A stretch of 64,000 bases of DNA from CAYSYY01 sp964576115 [NCBI: uncultured Gemmatimonadota bacterium] (GTDB lineage Bacteria; Blakebacterota; Blakebacteria; Blakebacterales): contig CAZNUA010000016.1 in the NCBI GenBank assembly GCA_964576115.1, positions 6,956 through 70,955 of the forward strand. The letters run 5' to 3'. The translations under genes were made by a program, and so were the position numbers. Every line of letters starts with the position of its first letter. Position 1 is the first letter of the stretch. The notes under the pieces are model-generated. The model did not search any database. It worked only from the letters and a program-made list of their open reading frames with translations, and was not told the DNA's origin. This document shows positions 17,328 through 26,292 of this stretch, piece by piece.

Positions 17328-18779
17328 TCAGGAACCGGGGATCTCGAGTTCCCCGCGATCGCGGCGGGCGATGATTTCCTTGAAGACCTTCACACAATCA
17401 CCGTCGATATGCCCCACCTCGACCAGTCGATCGAGAGTCTGGAAAGCCTCGGCGGTATTCATGCGGGAGCGGTAGATCCGATCGCTGATTATAGCATCGA
17501 AGATGTCGGCGACGGTGATGATCCGGCCCGCCAGACTGATCTCGTCGCCGGCGAGTCCGCGGGGATAGCCGCTGCCGTCGAGGCGTTCGTGATGTTCGGA
17601 GATGGCTTGTTTGACCGGTTCGGGCAGAGGCAGCGGGGCGACGATTCTCTCGCTCATCATCACGTGCCCCTTGATGACTTCATATTCCTCGGCGGTCAGA
17701 TTTCCCTCTTTGAGCAGGATCGTCTCGGGAATCCCGATCTTGCCGGCATCGTGCAGCAGGCCGGCCACCCGCATGGCATCCACCACCTCGGGCCCGGCCC
17801 CGATCACGCGGGCCAGGATCTGACCGAACCAGCCCACTTTTTCGCTGTGGCCGCGGGTATAGGGATCCTTGGCCTCGACCGCCGCCACCAGAGAACGAAT
17901 CGCACCCAGGTACTGTTCCTGCAGCGAGTTATAGAGACTGGCATTCTTGATCGCCACCGCCGCCCCTGAACCGATGATGGCCAGGGCCTTCTCCTGAGCG
18001 GGCAGGAAGGGCGGCGAGCCGGGCTCTTTCTGGACGGTCAGCAGACCGACCAGTTCGCCCCCGGCGCGCAGGGGCAAGGCCAGCAGCGGGCCGTGTTCGT
18101 CGGTGCCGGTCCGTGCCGTGGCCCCGCTCGAGTCGGCGAGTTCCCGTGCCAGGGCGAGCATCTCGGAGTCGGGCAGCTCGCGCACCCTCTCGGCCGTGCC
18201 GCGGGTGATGCAATCCCGCACCTCCGGATCCTCCCCGGCGTCCTCGAACAGGGCCAGGCGGGCAGCCGTGCCTTCGAGTTCGTCCACGGCCACATCGAGT
18301 ACCATGGTCAGGTACCCGGGCAGGTCGAGGGGAGCTTCGAGGGCTTCGCTGGCCCGGTAGAGCGCCAGGCTCTCCTTCAGGCTCACGTTCTCGCGGGCCA
18401 GGCGCTGTTTCTCCAGACTGGAGGCGATCACGTGATCGAGGGCTTCGAGGGTGAAGGGCTTGAGAATGTAGTTTTCGGCCCCGCTCAGCAGGGCGTCGAT
18501 GGCGTTCTCTACAGTCGGATAGGCGGTCATGAGCACGACCATCGTACCGGCGGTATCGGCTCCTTTCGCGACCCGCAGGATATCCATGCCGGTCAGGGCA
18601 CCCATCTTCAGATCGGTCAGCACCAGGTCGTACGTGCCGTTCCCGATCAGGTTGAGCGCCTCTTCGGGGCGGTTGCTTCCGGTACAGGCATAACCCCGAT
18701 CGGTCAGGAATTCCTGAACCAGCTCGACGATGTGCGGCTCGTCGTCCACGACGAGAATCTGTGCCTTCGGCTCCGGCAT
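17328..18779 (-). CDS. Response regulator: REC - GAF - HD-GYP
   Basis: The 483-residue cytoplasmic regulator starts with a receiver (ILVVDDEPHIVELV, acceptor Asp in LVLTDLKMG, conserved Lys in ILKPFTLE). A GAF-like region follows (about 150-305), then an HD-GYP phosphodiesterase with HDAGKIGIPE and HHERLDGSGYPRGL. The catalytic HD and GYP residues are intact, so cyclic di-GMP hydrolysis is expected. The open frame extends 72 codons upstream, but the content there is not protein-like and the receiver starts at MPEPKAQ (18777-18779). The gene is divergent from the NifU-type gene. The partner kinase is not adjacent; the hybrid kinase 3.6 kb downstream is a possible but unproven partner. Confidence 0.92.
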   Translation of the reverse strand: MPEPKAQILVVDDEPHIVELVQEFLTDRGYACTGSNRPEEALNLIGNGTYDLVLTDLKMGALTGMDILRVAKGADTAGTMVVLMTAYPTVENAIDALLSGAENYILKPFTLEALDHVIASSLEKQRLARENVSLKESLALYRASEALEAPLDLPGYLTMVLDVAVDELEGTAARLALFEDAGEDPEVRDCITRGTAERVRELPDSEMLALARELADSSGATARTGTDEHGPLLALPLRAGGELVGLLTVQKEPGSPPFLPAQEKALAIIGSGAAVAIKNASLYNSLQEQYLGAIRSLVAAVEAKDPYTRGHSEKVGWFGQILARVIGAGPEVVDAMRVAGLLHDAGKIGIPETILLKEGNLTAEEYEVIKGHVMMSERIVAPLPLPEPVKQAISEHHERLDGSGYPRGLAGDEISLAGRIITVADIFDAIISDRIYRSRMNTAEAFQTLDRLVEVGHIDGDCVKVFKEIIARRDRGELEIPGS

Positions 18780-18930
18780 GCTGATAGTGTGCCTTTCCGG
18801 CCGGACTTGCGCCAGTTCTGTTTTATGACAAGGCTCTGCGGGGGCCGCCGGCGCCGGGAACGCTCCCATCGACGCAGCGGAGCGCCGGGCCGGATCTCCG
18901 GCCCGGCGGTCTCGGGCCTGCCCTTTCGCG

Positions 18931-18960
18931 TTGACTCTCCACCCCGCCCCCCTACCTTTG
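18931..18960 (+). promoter_or_regulatory. Candidate promoter for the NifU-domain gene, Bacteroidota-like
   Basis: TTGACT (18931-18936) is followed after 16 nt by TACCTTTG (18953-18960), about 70 nt upstream of the start codon. The second element fits TAnnTTTG, the -7 pattern described for Bacteroidota housekeeping promoters, with GTTG 19 nt in front. It could equally be read as a spaced sigma70 promoter. Confidence 0.45.
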
Positions 18961-19027
18961 ATGCCATTGGAACGAAGACTCATATGCTGGCCCACCCGCC
19001 CGGCATATCCCGGCTCTGGAGAAGGTC

Positions 19028-19276
19028 ATGACCGAGAACACCACCCCCGATACCGACCTGAAAGAACGCGTTGAAAAGGTCCTCGACGGTCTGCGTCCCG
19101 CCCTGCAGATGGACGGCGGCGACGTCGAATTCGTGGACATCCGGGACGGCATCGTGATGCTGCGTCTGATGGGCGCCTGTGCCGGCTGCCCGATGTCAAC
19201 CATGACCCTGAAGATGGGGATCGAGCGGCGTCTGAAGGACGCCGTGCCTGAAGTCGTCAGCGTCGAAGCGGTCTGA
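19028..19276 (+). CDS. NifU C-terminal-domain iron-sulfur scaffold
   Basis: The 82-residue protein is a stand-alone NifU C-terminal (Nfu) domain. It has the diagnostic LRPALQMDGGDVEFVDI and the cluster-binding GACAGCPMSTMTLKMGIE with its C-x-x-C pair. Such proteins form a dimer that holds a 4Fe-4S cluster and pass it to target enzymes. Start is ATG with GGAGAAGGTC just upstream. It is transcribed alone, divergent from the HD-GYP regulator, and no isc/suf genes are in the window. Possible clients here are the radical SAM protein and the FAD/Fe-S oxidoreductase, which is inference. Confidence 0.93.
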   Translation: MTENTTPDTDLKERVEKVLDGLRPALQMDGGDVEFVDIRDGIVMLRLMGACAGCPMSTMTLKMGIERRLKDAVPEVVSVEAV

Positions 19277-19353
19277 ACGAAGCCCGACGTCTCCCCTTTC
19301 CTCTCTTCACGATCCCCCTGTCCGTTTCCCCGACGGCTGAGACTGCGCGACGG

Positions 19354-19383
19354 TTGAATATCACCGGTCGGCTGGGGTATCAC
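19354..19383 (+). promoter_or_regulatory. Weak candidate promoter for the BNR-repeat gene
   Basis: TTGAAT (19354-19359) and TATCAC (19378-19383) are 18 nt apart, about 70 nt before the start codon. The intergenic stretch is otherwise pyrimidine-rich with no hairpin terminator for the preceding gene. Match quality is modest. Confidence 0.3.
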
Positions 19384-19454
19384 TAACAGAACGACTGTAT
19401 GGTCCGGTACCCGCACGCAGACCGGACATGAGTAACCCTGACCGGAGTCAACCG

Positions 19455-22400
19455 ATGAACCCGCGATCCTCTTTCCTCCGCCTGCCGGCCTGTACGGCCT
19501 TGATCCTGATGCTGGCATCTTCGGTGCCCGCCGGTGCGCAGAGCACCGACTCCTTCCCGATCGATCTGACGTGGCGCCAGATAGGCCCCTGGAGGGGCGG
19601 TCGTTCGGTGGCCTGCAGCGGAGTGCGCCAGCGGCCCGAGGAGTACTACTTCGGGGCCACCGGCGGCGGGGTGTGGAAAACGACCGATGCCGGCTTGAAC
19701 TGGACCAATGTCTCCGATGGTTTCGTCGGCACCGGTTCGGTCGGCGCCGTGGCGGTGAGCGATTCCGATCCCGACCGCGTCTACGTCGGTATGGGCGAAA
19801 CCCAGATCCGGGGTAATATCTCCCACGGCGACGGTGTCTATCGGTCGACCGATGCGGGCCAGAGCTGGCAGCACATGGGGCTGCGCGAAACCCAGTTCAT
19901 CGCCCGGATCCGTATCCACCCCGACAATCCCGATCTGGTCTATGTGGCCGCCCTCGGTCATGTCTATGGTGCCAATCCCGAGCGGGGGATTTTTCGCTCC
20001 CGCGACGGGGGCCGGAGCTGGGAGAATATTCTCTTCGTGAGCGATCGGGCCGGAGCGGTCGATCTTTCGATGGATCCGCACAATCCGGCGGTGCTCTACG
20101 CCGCCACCTGGGAGGCCTGGAGAACCCCCTGGACCCTGAACTCGGGCGGGCCCGGCTCGAAACTGTTCAAGACCACCGACGGGGGGGACACCTGGACCGA
20201 GCTGACCCGCAATCCGGGTCTGCCCCAGGGAACGATCGGCAAGATCGGGGTGGCCGTTTCACCGGTTGATCCCGACCGGGTCTGGGCGATCGTCGAGGCC
20301 GCCGACGGGGGAATCTTTCTTTCCGACGACGCCGGGGCAACCTGGCGCCTGGTCGACGACGACCGACGCTTCCGCCAGCGGGCCTGGTACTACACCCGCA
20401 TCTACGCCGATCCGCAGGATCGGGCCACGGTCTACGTCCTCAACACCGGTTTCTACAAGTCGACCGACGAGGGCGAAAGCTGGTCCTCGATCCGGGTGCC
20501 GCACGGCGACAATCACGACCTCTGGCTCAATCCCGACGATCCGCAGAAGATGGTCAACACCAACGACGGCTCGGCCAACGTTTCCCTCGATGGCGGGCAA
20601 AGCTGGAGCGAGCAGGACATTCCCACCGCCCAGTTCTACCACGTCGTGACCGACAACGCTTTCCCCTACCGGATCTATGGCGCTCAGCAGGACAACTCGA
20701 CGGTCCGCATCGCCAGTCGCACGCAGGGATCGGGTATCACCGCCGACGACTGGGAAGGTACGGCGGGAGGCGAGAGCGGCTATATCGCTCCCAAACCCGA
20801 CGATCCCGAGATCGTCTTCGGAGGTTCATACGGCGGGTACCTGATGCGGGTCGACCACCGTACCGGCATGGCGCGTAACGTCAATGCCTGGCCCGACAAC
20901 CCGATGGGCCACGGAGCGATCGATCCGAAACACCGCTTCCAGTGGACCTTCCCGATTGTATTCAGCCCCCACGATCCCGACCTGCTCTACACCTGCTCAC
21001 AGCACCTGCTCAAGTCCACCAACGGCGGCGAAACCTGGAAAGCGATCAGCCCCGACCTGACCCGCAACGATCCCTCGAAGCTGGGGCCTTCGGGAGGTCC
21101 GATCACCAAGGACAACACCAGCGTGGAGTACTACTGCACCATCTTCACCGTCGCCGAATCCCCTCTGCTACCCGGTCTGATCTGGACCGGCTCCGACGAC
21201 GGACTGGTGCACATCACCCATGACGGCGGGGCTTCGTGGCAGAACATCACCCCGCCCGGAATGCCGGAGTGGGGTCTGTGCAGCATGATCGAGGCTTCCC
21301 CCCATGAGGCCGGCACGGCCTGGCTGGCGGTCGACAACCACGAGAACGACGATTTCACCCCGTACATCTTCGTCACGCGCGATTTCGGTGCGACCTGGTC
21401 AAAGATCACCAGCGGGCTGCCGAACACCACCTTCGTACGGGTGGTTCGCGAGGACCCGCACCGATCCGATCTACTCTATGCCGGGACCGAAATGGGGATT
21501 TTCGTGAGTTTCACCGGGGGTCAGCGCTGGGAATCGCTGCAGTTCAATCTGCCTCTGGTGCCGATCCACGACCTGGTCGTGAAAGAGGATGACATCATCG
21601 TCGCCACCCATGGCCGTTCCTTCTGGGTCCTGGATGACATCACCCCTCTGCACCAGTTCGACGAAGCAATCGGCGCCGCCCCGACTCATCTGTTCAAGCC
21701 CAGGGACGCCTGGCGGATCCAGTGGGGAGGCGGATACGGCCGTTACGGGGGCGGCGGCGGGGAGGTGGGTGAGAACCCCCCCAGCGGTGTTGTGCTGACC
21801 TGGTCTCTGGGGACCGATGTCGAGCGGGTGGAGTTCGCGTTCATCGATCCCGCGGGCGAGGTTTTCATGACCATGGCCAGCGATGAGGGCTCCGGCGGCG
21901 GGCGGGGTCGCGGGCCGTCGATACCGACCACCGCAGGGACCCACCGCACGTCGGCCTGGCTGCAGTATCCCGGCTTCCGGGGTTTCGAGGGCATGATCAC
22001 CTGGGCGGCACGCTCGCGTCCCATCCCCGCCCCACCGGGTGAATACACGGCCCGTCTGACGGTCACGACCGGGGGCAGGTCCACCTCACATGAACATTCC
22101 TTCCACTGGATGGCCGATCCGCGCAGCGGCTCCTCGGACGCCGACCTGCAGGCCCAGTTCGATCTGGCCATGCGGATCACGGCTCGCACCAACGAAGCCA
22201 ACGATGCCGTCTGGACAATCCGGGAAGTGAAGCGGCTGGTGAACGAAGAAATCGAGGCGGCCGGCGACCGCGCCCTGGAACGGGCCGGTGACGCCCTCAT
22301 CGAGGCTCTCTCTCATCCCGAGGCCGAGATCTATCAAGTCCGCAACCGGAGCGGGCAGGATCCCCTCAACTTCCCGATCAAGCTCAATGACAAGATCGGG

Positions 22401-22607
22401 GGGCTGCTGGGAGTGGTGCTGACCGGCGATTACCGACCGACCGATCAGTGCTACGAGGTCTTCGCCGATCTCTCGGCCCAGCTGCAGGTCCAGCTCGACG
22501 CCATCGAGCGCACCTGGGAAACCGAACTGGCCGCTTTCAACAACCGGTTGCGCCGGCTCGGGCGGGAAGAGATCGCTGTTCCGGTCCGTGGCGAGGACGA
22601 CCGCTAG
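19455..22607 (+). CDS. Exported BNR/VPS10-like beta-propeller protein
   Basis: The ~1,050-residue protein starts with a signal peptide (SSFLRLPACTALILMLASSVPAGAQS). It contains many Asp-box/BNR-type repeats such as STDAGQSWQHMG, SRDGGRSWENI, TTDGGDTWTEL, STDEGESWSSI, STNGGETWKAI and THDGGASWQNI, the pattern of sortilin/VPS10-type propellers and of a common large exported glycosyl-hydrolase-like family in Bacteroidota and Gemmatimonadota. The region after ~740 is not propeller and ends in a helical tail. No catalytic residues can be assigned. Start chosen at MNPRSSF because CCGGAG lies 7 nt upstream; an in-frame ATG 9 codons earlier is possible. Probably periplasmic or surface; substrate unknown. 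Confidence 0.87.
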   Translation: MNPRSSFLRLPACTALILMLASSVPAGAQSTDSFPIDLTWRQIGPWRGGRSVACSGVRQRPEEYYFGATGGGVWKTTDAGLNWTNVSDGFVGTGSVGAVAVSDSDPDRVYVGMGETQIRGNISHGDGVYRSTDAGQSWQHMGLRETQFIARIRIHPDNPDLVYVAALGHVYGANPERGIFRSRDGGRSWENILFVSDRAGAVDLSMDPHNPAVLYAATWEAWRTPWTLNSGGPGSKLFKTTDGGDTWTELTRNPGLPQGTIGKIGVAVSPVDPDRVWAIVEAADGGIFLSDDAGATWRLVDDDRRFRQRAWYYTRIYADPQDRATVYVLNTGFYKSTDEGESWSSIRVPHGDNHDLWLNPDDPQKMVNTNDGSANVSLDGGQSWSEQDIPTAQFYHVVTDNAFPYRIYGAQQDNSTVRIASRTQGSGITADDWEGTAGGESGYIAPKPDDPEIVFGGSYGGYLMRVDHRTGMARNVNAWPDNPMGHGAIDPKHRFQWTFPIVFSPHDPDLLYTCSQHLLKSTNGGETWKAISPDLTRNDPSKLGPSGGPITKDNTSVEYYCTIFTVAESPLLPGLIWTGSDDGLVHITHDGGASWQNITPPGMPEWGLCSMIEASPHEAGTAWLAVDNHENDDFTPYIFVTRDFGATWSKITSGLPNTTFVRVVREDPHRSDLLYAGTEMGIFVSFTGGQRWESLQFNLPLVPIHDLVVKEDDIIVATHGRSFWVLDDITPLHQFDEAIGAAPTHLFKPRDAWRIQWGGGYGRYGGGGGEVGENPPSGVVLTWSLGTDVERVEFAFIDPAGEVFMTMASDEGSGGGRGRGPSIPTTAGTHRTSAWLQYPGFRGFEGMITWAARSRPIPAPPGEYTARLTVTTGGRSTSHEHSFHWMADPRSGSSDADLQAQFDLAMRITARTNEANDAVWTIREVKRLVNEEIEAAGDRALERAGDALIEALSHPEAEIYQVRNRSGQDPLNFPIKLNDKIGGLLGVVLTGDYRPTDQCYEVFADLSAQLQVQLDAIERTWETELAAFNNRLRRLGREEIAVPVRGEDDR

Positions 22608-22660
22608 GAGTAACCGGCGATCGTGAGGTTTGTGCTGGCGCCGGGATCGCGGCAAGAGCC

Positions 22661-22701
22661 GTTCCCGCTCCGGAAACCGATCCGGTTCCCGGAGCGGGAA
22701 C
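22661..22701. terminator. Bidirectional hairpin between convergent genes
   Basis: Arms GTTCCCGCTCCGG (22661-22673) and CCGGAGCGGGAAC (22689-22701) are perfectly complementary, 13 bp, with a 15-nt loop. They lie between the convergent BNR gene and the lipoprotein gene. No T-tract follows on either strand, so it may work as a Rho-type or structural terminator. Confidence 0.65.
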
Positions 22702-22711
22702 GAGGATAAGG

Positions 22712-23587
22712 TTATTTGAGCCGACGGGCGCTGAAGCTGGTTGTCATCATCATCGGCATGCTCACCCCCATCGAAGCGATTTCCATGAACATTTCGACCT
22801 CCACCGAACCCTCAGCTGACTCGAGCAGGCCGGTCCGAGGGTCGAAACGGTAGGTGGTCTCACCCGTCCAGGTCCCCGACATGGTCATGTCGATACCCAT
22901 CTCCTGATCGCTCCCACCCCCGACCAGCGAGCCCTCAACGGTTGCCTGTACGACCCGGGCGGGAGGTTCTCCGGTCTCGGACTCGAGCAGGCCGCGATAG
23001 GTGTAACGGCTGATGTTCTCCTGTGCCATTCCGCCCGTACCGCCGATCTCGGCTTCCTGGGAGGTTGTGTCGGTCCAGGTGGCTCCAACCTCGATCGGGT
23101 ACGAGGGCCAGGGGATGAAATACTGACCGAGGCCCTGCGAGGTCGTCATACCGCCGGTCACCTCCAGACCGGGCAGACTGAAGTCCATTTGCGAACGCCC
23201 GTCGGTTCCCAGGGTGAAGTCGAAGGCCATGTCCGTGAAATCGATCGCCTCGCCGGCAGCCGCAAACATGCCTCCGAGTCCTTCCATCGAGAATTCTTCA
23301 ATCGTCATCGTCCCGATGAAGTCCTCCCCTTCACGGCCGGTGATCTCGATCCGGTTCACGATCGGCATGGACATTTCGATCGCCTCGCCGCCGGTCAAGG
23401 GATTGTTCATCGTCATCGACGTACTCGTGATCGTCTCGTAGCGCAGTACCAGCCCGGTCTCGAGGTCGTAGGCGTGCAGGTAGCCGGTTTCTGTGGTCCG
23501 GGCGGCTCCCGAACCGGCGCAGGCCGTCAGAAGGACCGTGAGAGCCGGGAGGAAGAGACTGCGACCGATCCGCTGGAAATGTGTCAT
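22712..23587 (-). CDS. Putative lipoprotein of unknown function, methionine-rich
   Basis: The 291-residue protein has a lipoprotein signal ending LLTAC (Cys at residue 23). The mature part is beta-rich and acidic, with DUF-like strand repeats (GYLHAYDLETGLVLRYE, EDFIGTMTIEEFSMEG, GATWTDTTSQEAE, TTYRFDPRTGLLESAEGSVEVEM). Its layout, two similar halves of long strands with a central PSYPIEVGATW, resembles DUF6263-type lipoproteins, but I am not certain of the family. Many methionines cluster (MSMP, MTMNN, MPMMM). It is monocistronic by position: a strong hairpin separates it from the convergent gene, and 111 nt separate it from the next gene upstream. Confidence 0.75.
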   Translation of the reverse strand: MTHFQRIGRSLFLPALTVLLTACAGSGAARTTETGYLHAYDLETGLVLRYETITSTSMTMNNPLTGGEAIEMSMPIVNRIEITGREGEDFIGTMTIEEFSMEGLGGMFAAAGEAIDFTDMAFDFTLGTDGRSQMDFSLPGLEVTGGMTTSQGLGQYFIPWPSYPIEVGATWTDTTSQEAEIGGTGGMAQENISRYTYRGLLESETGEPPARVVQATVEGSLVGGGSDQEMGIDMTMSGTWTGETTYRFDPRTGLLESAEGSVEVEMFMEIASMGVSMPMMMTTSFSARRLK

Positions 23588-23698
23588 GGCATAACCTGCC
23601 TTGCCTGGAGGTTCGGCCGACCGCCTGCGAACCGAGCGGGATCGGGCGGCGGTGAGCGTACGGTAACACTCTCTATACGCCGCGATCGTACTTTCTTT

Positions 23699-24298
23699 TC
23701 AGAGGGGATTCCAGCTCCCGGCGAAGCGTTCGAGCACGGTCCGCAGCCACCGCCGTCCGGTTGCGGAACCGGCCGGTTCGGTACTGACCGCCACCACCCG
23801 GCCGTACCAGCTCAGCAGGCGGACCGGGGTTCGCTCCAGGCCGAGCCCGGCAGGCAGGTCGGGATCCGGGCAGGCCAGCAAAGGCATCATCGGTTCGAAA
23901 TCCCAGAAGGTCCGTCGGCTCTCATGACGGTCGCCGCAGGCTACTGCCACGGCGTCCGGACCGGGGCCGGCCAGGCTGTCGAGCGCGGCGGCCGTGATCG
24001 GAAGAACATCCCGGCAAACCAGGCATTCATCGGCTGCGACTACAATCCAGAGTCGGAGCGGCGGGGCGGGAACCGGAAGCGTATCGGCATGACCCGCTAC
24101 GGGCGACAGCGGTCCGAGCCGGGCGAGCAGGTCGCACCCCAGCCAGGGCGCCACGGTGACCCCGGGTTCAGATCCAGCCGCCGGGTCTCCCCCCGACGGC
24201 CCCGGGGAGACGGACCGATCGCGGCGGATCCCGGCATATCCGATCAGGAGGGCCGTCGCGAGCCCGCCGATCAGCAGGCCCGCCTCGGCCCGGGTCAT
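23699..24298 (-). CDS. Membrane-anchored thioredoxin-like protein
   Basis: The 199-residue protein begins with a membrane anchor (GLLIGGLATALLIGYAGI). A periplasmic domain follows with a strand LRLWIVVAADECLVCRDVLP that places a C-x-x-C pair (CLVC) at the end of strand 1, as in thioredoxin/redoxin folds. A second strand DAVAVACGD, a helix, and a segment with TPVRLLSWYGRVVAVS take the place of the cis-Pro region. Its ATG overlaps the stop of the propeller lipoprotein gene (ATGA). It may act as an oxidoreductase on cysteines of the small peptide encoded two genes upstream; this is inference from context only. Confidence 0.7.
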   Translation of the reverse strand: MTRAEAGLLIGGLATALLIGYAGIRRDRSVSPGPSGGDPAAGSEPGVTVAPWLGCDLLARLGPLSPVAGHADTLPVPAPPLRLWIVVAADECLVCRDVLPITAAALDSLAGPGPDAVAVACGDRHESRRTFWDFEPMMPLLACPDPDLPAGLGLERTPVRLLSWYGRVVAVSTEPAGSATGRRWLRTVLERFAGSWNPL

Positions 24299-26292
24299 TC
24301 GAAGAGCTCCAGAGCGCCCTGCCAGAGATAGAGGGCGGTGCGGGTGGTCAGGTAAATCAGACCGTCAGGACCGCGGGCCGCTCCGCGGAACCTGCGCCGG
24401 CCCTGCATGGGCCAGCTTCCGATCAGTCGCCCGTCTTCGGCGGCCGCCGCCAGCCAGGAGACCTCTTCCCCCTGGACGCGCGTCTGATAACTGAATATCA
24501 CGCCCCGGCCGGGAAGGACGGCAATGTCGGACAGAGAACCCCGTTGCATTTCACCGACCCGCCAGCCGTCGGCGACACCGTCGGGATCGCGTACCGGCGT
24601 CCAGGCGCTGACTCCGTCCGATCGCCAGAGGGCGATGGCGGAGCGGTCGGTATCGAAGATGAGGACCGCTCCGTCACCCCAGTCGCCGAAGTGCCAGCCG
24701 TACCTCCACCGCCGCCGGGGCGCGTTCCACTCGCCCTGCACTTCATCGGGATTCGAGCTGTCCGGAATGATCGTGCCGGCGGCGCCGTCTGCGATCTGCA
24801 GGGGTGCGTCTTCGGCACGCATGTCGCAGAGCAGCCAGCGGTCGGGACCGAGCGCAAAGAGGTGCGAAGGAAACCGCTCGCGCCCCCACCTCAGCTCATG
24901 GTCGGGATCGAGAGGGAAGATTCCCGCCCGGGCATCCCACACCGTCGGTTCGTCGCCGGTCATGATCAACCGGCTGCGGTAGGAGCCGTGCGGCGAGGCC
25001 CTGCAGACCGGACCGGGTTCGAGATGCGTCTGCCCGTCGGCGGTGACGACCGGTGTCAGGAACAGGCCCTGCCCGTCGTTGTAGCCCACGTAGAGCCGGG
25101 TCGCTCCGGCTTGAACTTTCAGGCTCTTGGGAGGCGAATTGCGATCGACGATGAACCCTTCGCGCCAGATACCGCGCTCGCGGAAGAGATCTTCGATCAC
25201 CCCGGCCGGCAGAAGCAGCTCGCCGGGCATTTCCGCCGCAGCCGATCCGGCACCCGTCCCCCCCGCACCGGCGGGTTCGGAACCGGCCGCCGGTTCCACC
25301 GCCGATTCGCTCGACTCGTCCCACTGCCCGACCAGTTTCAGACGCAGGATGTGATCGCGGCCGTCGATGGCATAAGCCAGCGCCCCCCGGCTCCAGACCA
25401 GTCGAAGAACGGGCGTTTCGAGACGATGCCGCCCCTGCAGCCGACCTTCACTGTCATAGGTGCGGATTCTGCGACCGGTTCCGTCGAGCACCCAGAGCGA
25501 ACCGTCGACCGCCGTTCCGGCTGAGAGCGAGAATCCGGGCATATTGCGCAGCCGGCCGTCGGGGTGGCGCTCGAGCCGGCGGGGAAAGTGATCCCAGGCT
25601 TCACGGGTGACGACTTGACCGGAGGGGTCGACAATCTGGATGCTGTTCTCCTGCGTCCGGGCCAGCAGGGTGAATCCTGCCCCGGAACGGGCCACGTGCA
25701 CGGCGTTGAGTTCGTTCTGCGCCAGACCGGCTTCGTCGGGGCGGCGGGAGGACACCGCCGATCCGAAGCCGATGCTGTCGCCCGCCGCGTTCACCAGCAG
25801 AGCCTGCGGCGAGCCCTCGCCGCGCCACGAAGCATTCACCAGCCAGCCTCCGTCGACCGGTTGGATCGACGGGCTGGCGAGATCGTGCGGCGGGACGCCG
25901 GCGCGCGCGATGAATTCCCCTTCAGGTGTGAACCACGACACCCGGAAGAGGTTGACGACCCCGATCCGTTCGCCGTCGGTCACCAGGGCATGGGGGAAGA
26001 GCCCCAGTTCGCCCGGCCCGTCGCCGGGGCTGCCGAAACGTCCGACGATCCGTCCGGTGGCGGGTTCGCAGACGGCGACGTGAGCCAGCCGTCCGTCGAG
26101 AACGTAGAGGCGATTGCCGCACAGGACGAGATCGCGGGGAAAGACGAGGTGGGGATCGGTCGATTCGGGCGGCTCGGAGTAGATCGCTTCGGCTTCGAAC
26201 CGCCACTGCACGGGGGGAGCGGAGCGCTCTCCGCAGCCTGCGGCCAGCAGCAGGCCGATCAGGAACAGAGAGCGACCCCAACGGACACCCAT
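24295..26292 (-). CDS. 6-bladed beta-propeller lipoprotein
   Basis: The 665-residue protein starts with a lipoprotein signal (SLFLIGLLLAAGC). The first ~320 residues form an NHL/6-bladed propeller: FPRDLVLCGNRLYVLDGRLAHVAVCE, GRIVGRFGSPGDGPGELGLF (a classic NHL/6-bladed signature), and SLWVLDGTGRRIRTYDSEGRL. The second half has a Gly/Ala/Glu linker around residue 365 and then further blade-like strands, possibly a second propeller. The start ATG overlaps the stop of the tiny peptide gene (ATGA); the longer upstream frame is read-through of another frame. Related propellers in Bacteroidota are often next to small exported peptides. It is probably on the periplasmic or outer face. Confidence 0.82.
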   Translation of the reverse strand: MGVRWGRSLFLIGLLLAAGCGERSAPPVQWRFEAEAIYSEPPESTDPHLVFPRDLVLCGNRLYVLDGRLAHVAVCEPATGRIVGRFGSPGDGPGELGLFPHALVTDGERIGVVNLFRVSWFTPEGEFIARAGVPPHDLASPSIQPVDGGWLVNASWRGEGSPQALLVNAAGDSIGFGSAVSSRRPDEAGLAQNELNAVHVARSGAGFTLLARTQENSIQIVDPSGQVVTREAWDHFPRRLERHPDGRLRNMPGFSLSAGTAVDGSLWVLDGTGRRIRTYDSEGRLQGRHRLETPVLRLVWSRGALAYAIDGRDHILRLKLVGQWDESSESAVEPAAGSEPAGAGGTGAGSAAAEMPGELLLPAGVIEDLFRERGIWREGFIVDRNSPPKSLKVQAGATRLYVGYNDGQGLFLTPVVTADGQTHLEPGPVCRASPHGSYRSRLIMTGDEPTVWDARAGIFPLDPDHELRWGRERFPSHLFALGPDRWLLCDMRAEDAPLQIADGAAGTIIPDSSNPDEVQGEWNAPRRRWRYGWHFGDWGDGAVLIFDTDRSAIALWRSDGVSAWTPVRDPDGVADGWRVGEMQRGSLSDIAVLPGRGVIFSYQTRVQGEEVSWLAAAAEDGRLIGSWPMQGRRRFRGAARGPDGLIYLTTRTALYLWQGALELFE

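Noticed and set aside
16639-17397. N-terminal extension of uvrA by about 250 codons
   Set aside because: The extension lies over the thioesterase gene in another frame and is Arg/Ser/Pro-rich; conserved UvrA starts at 16638.
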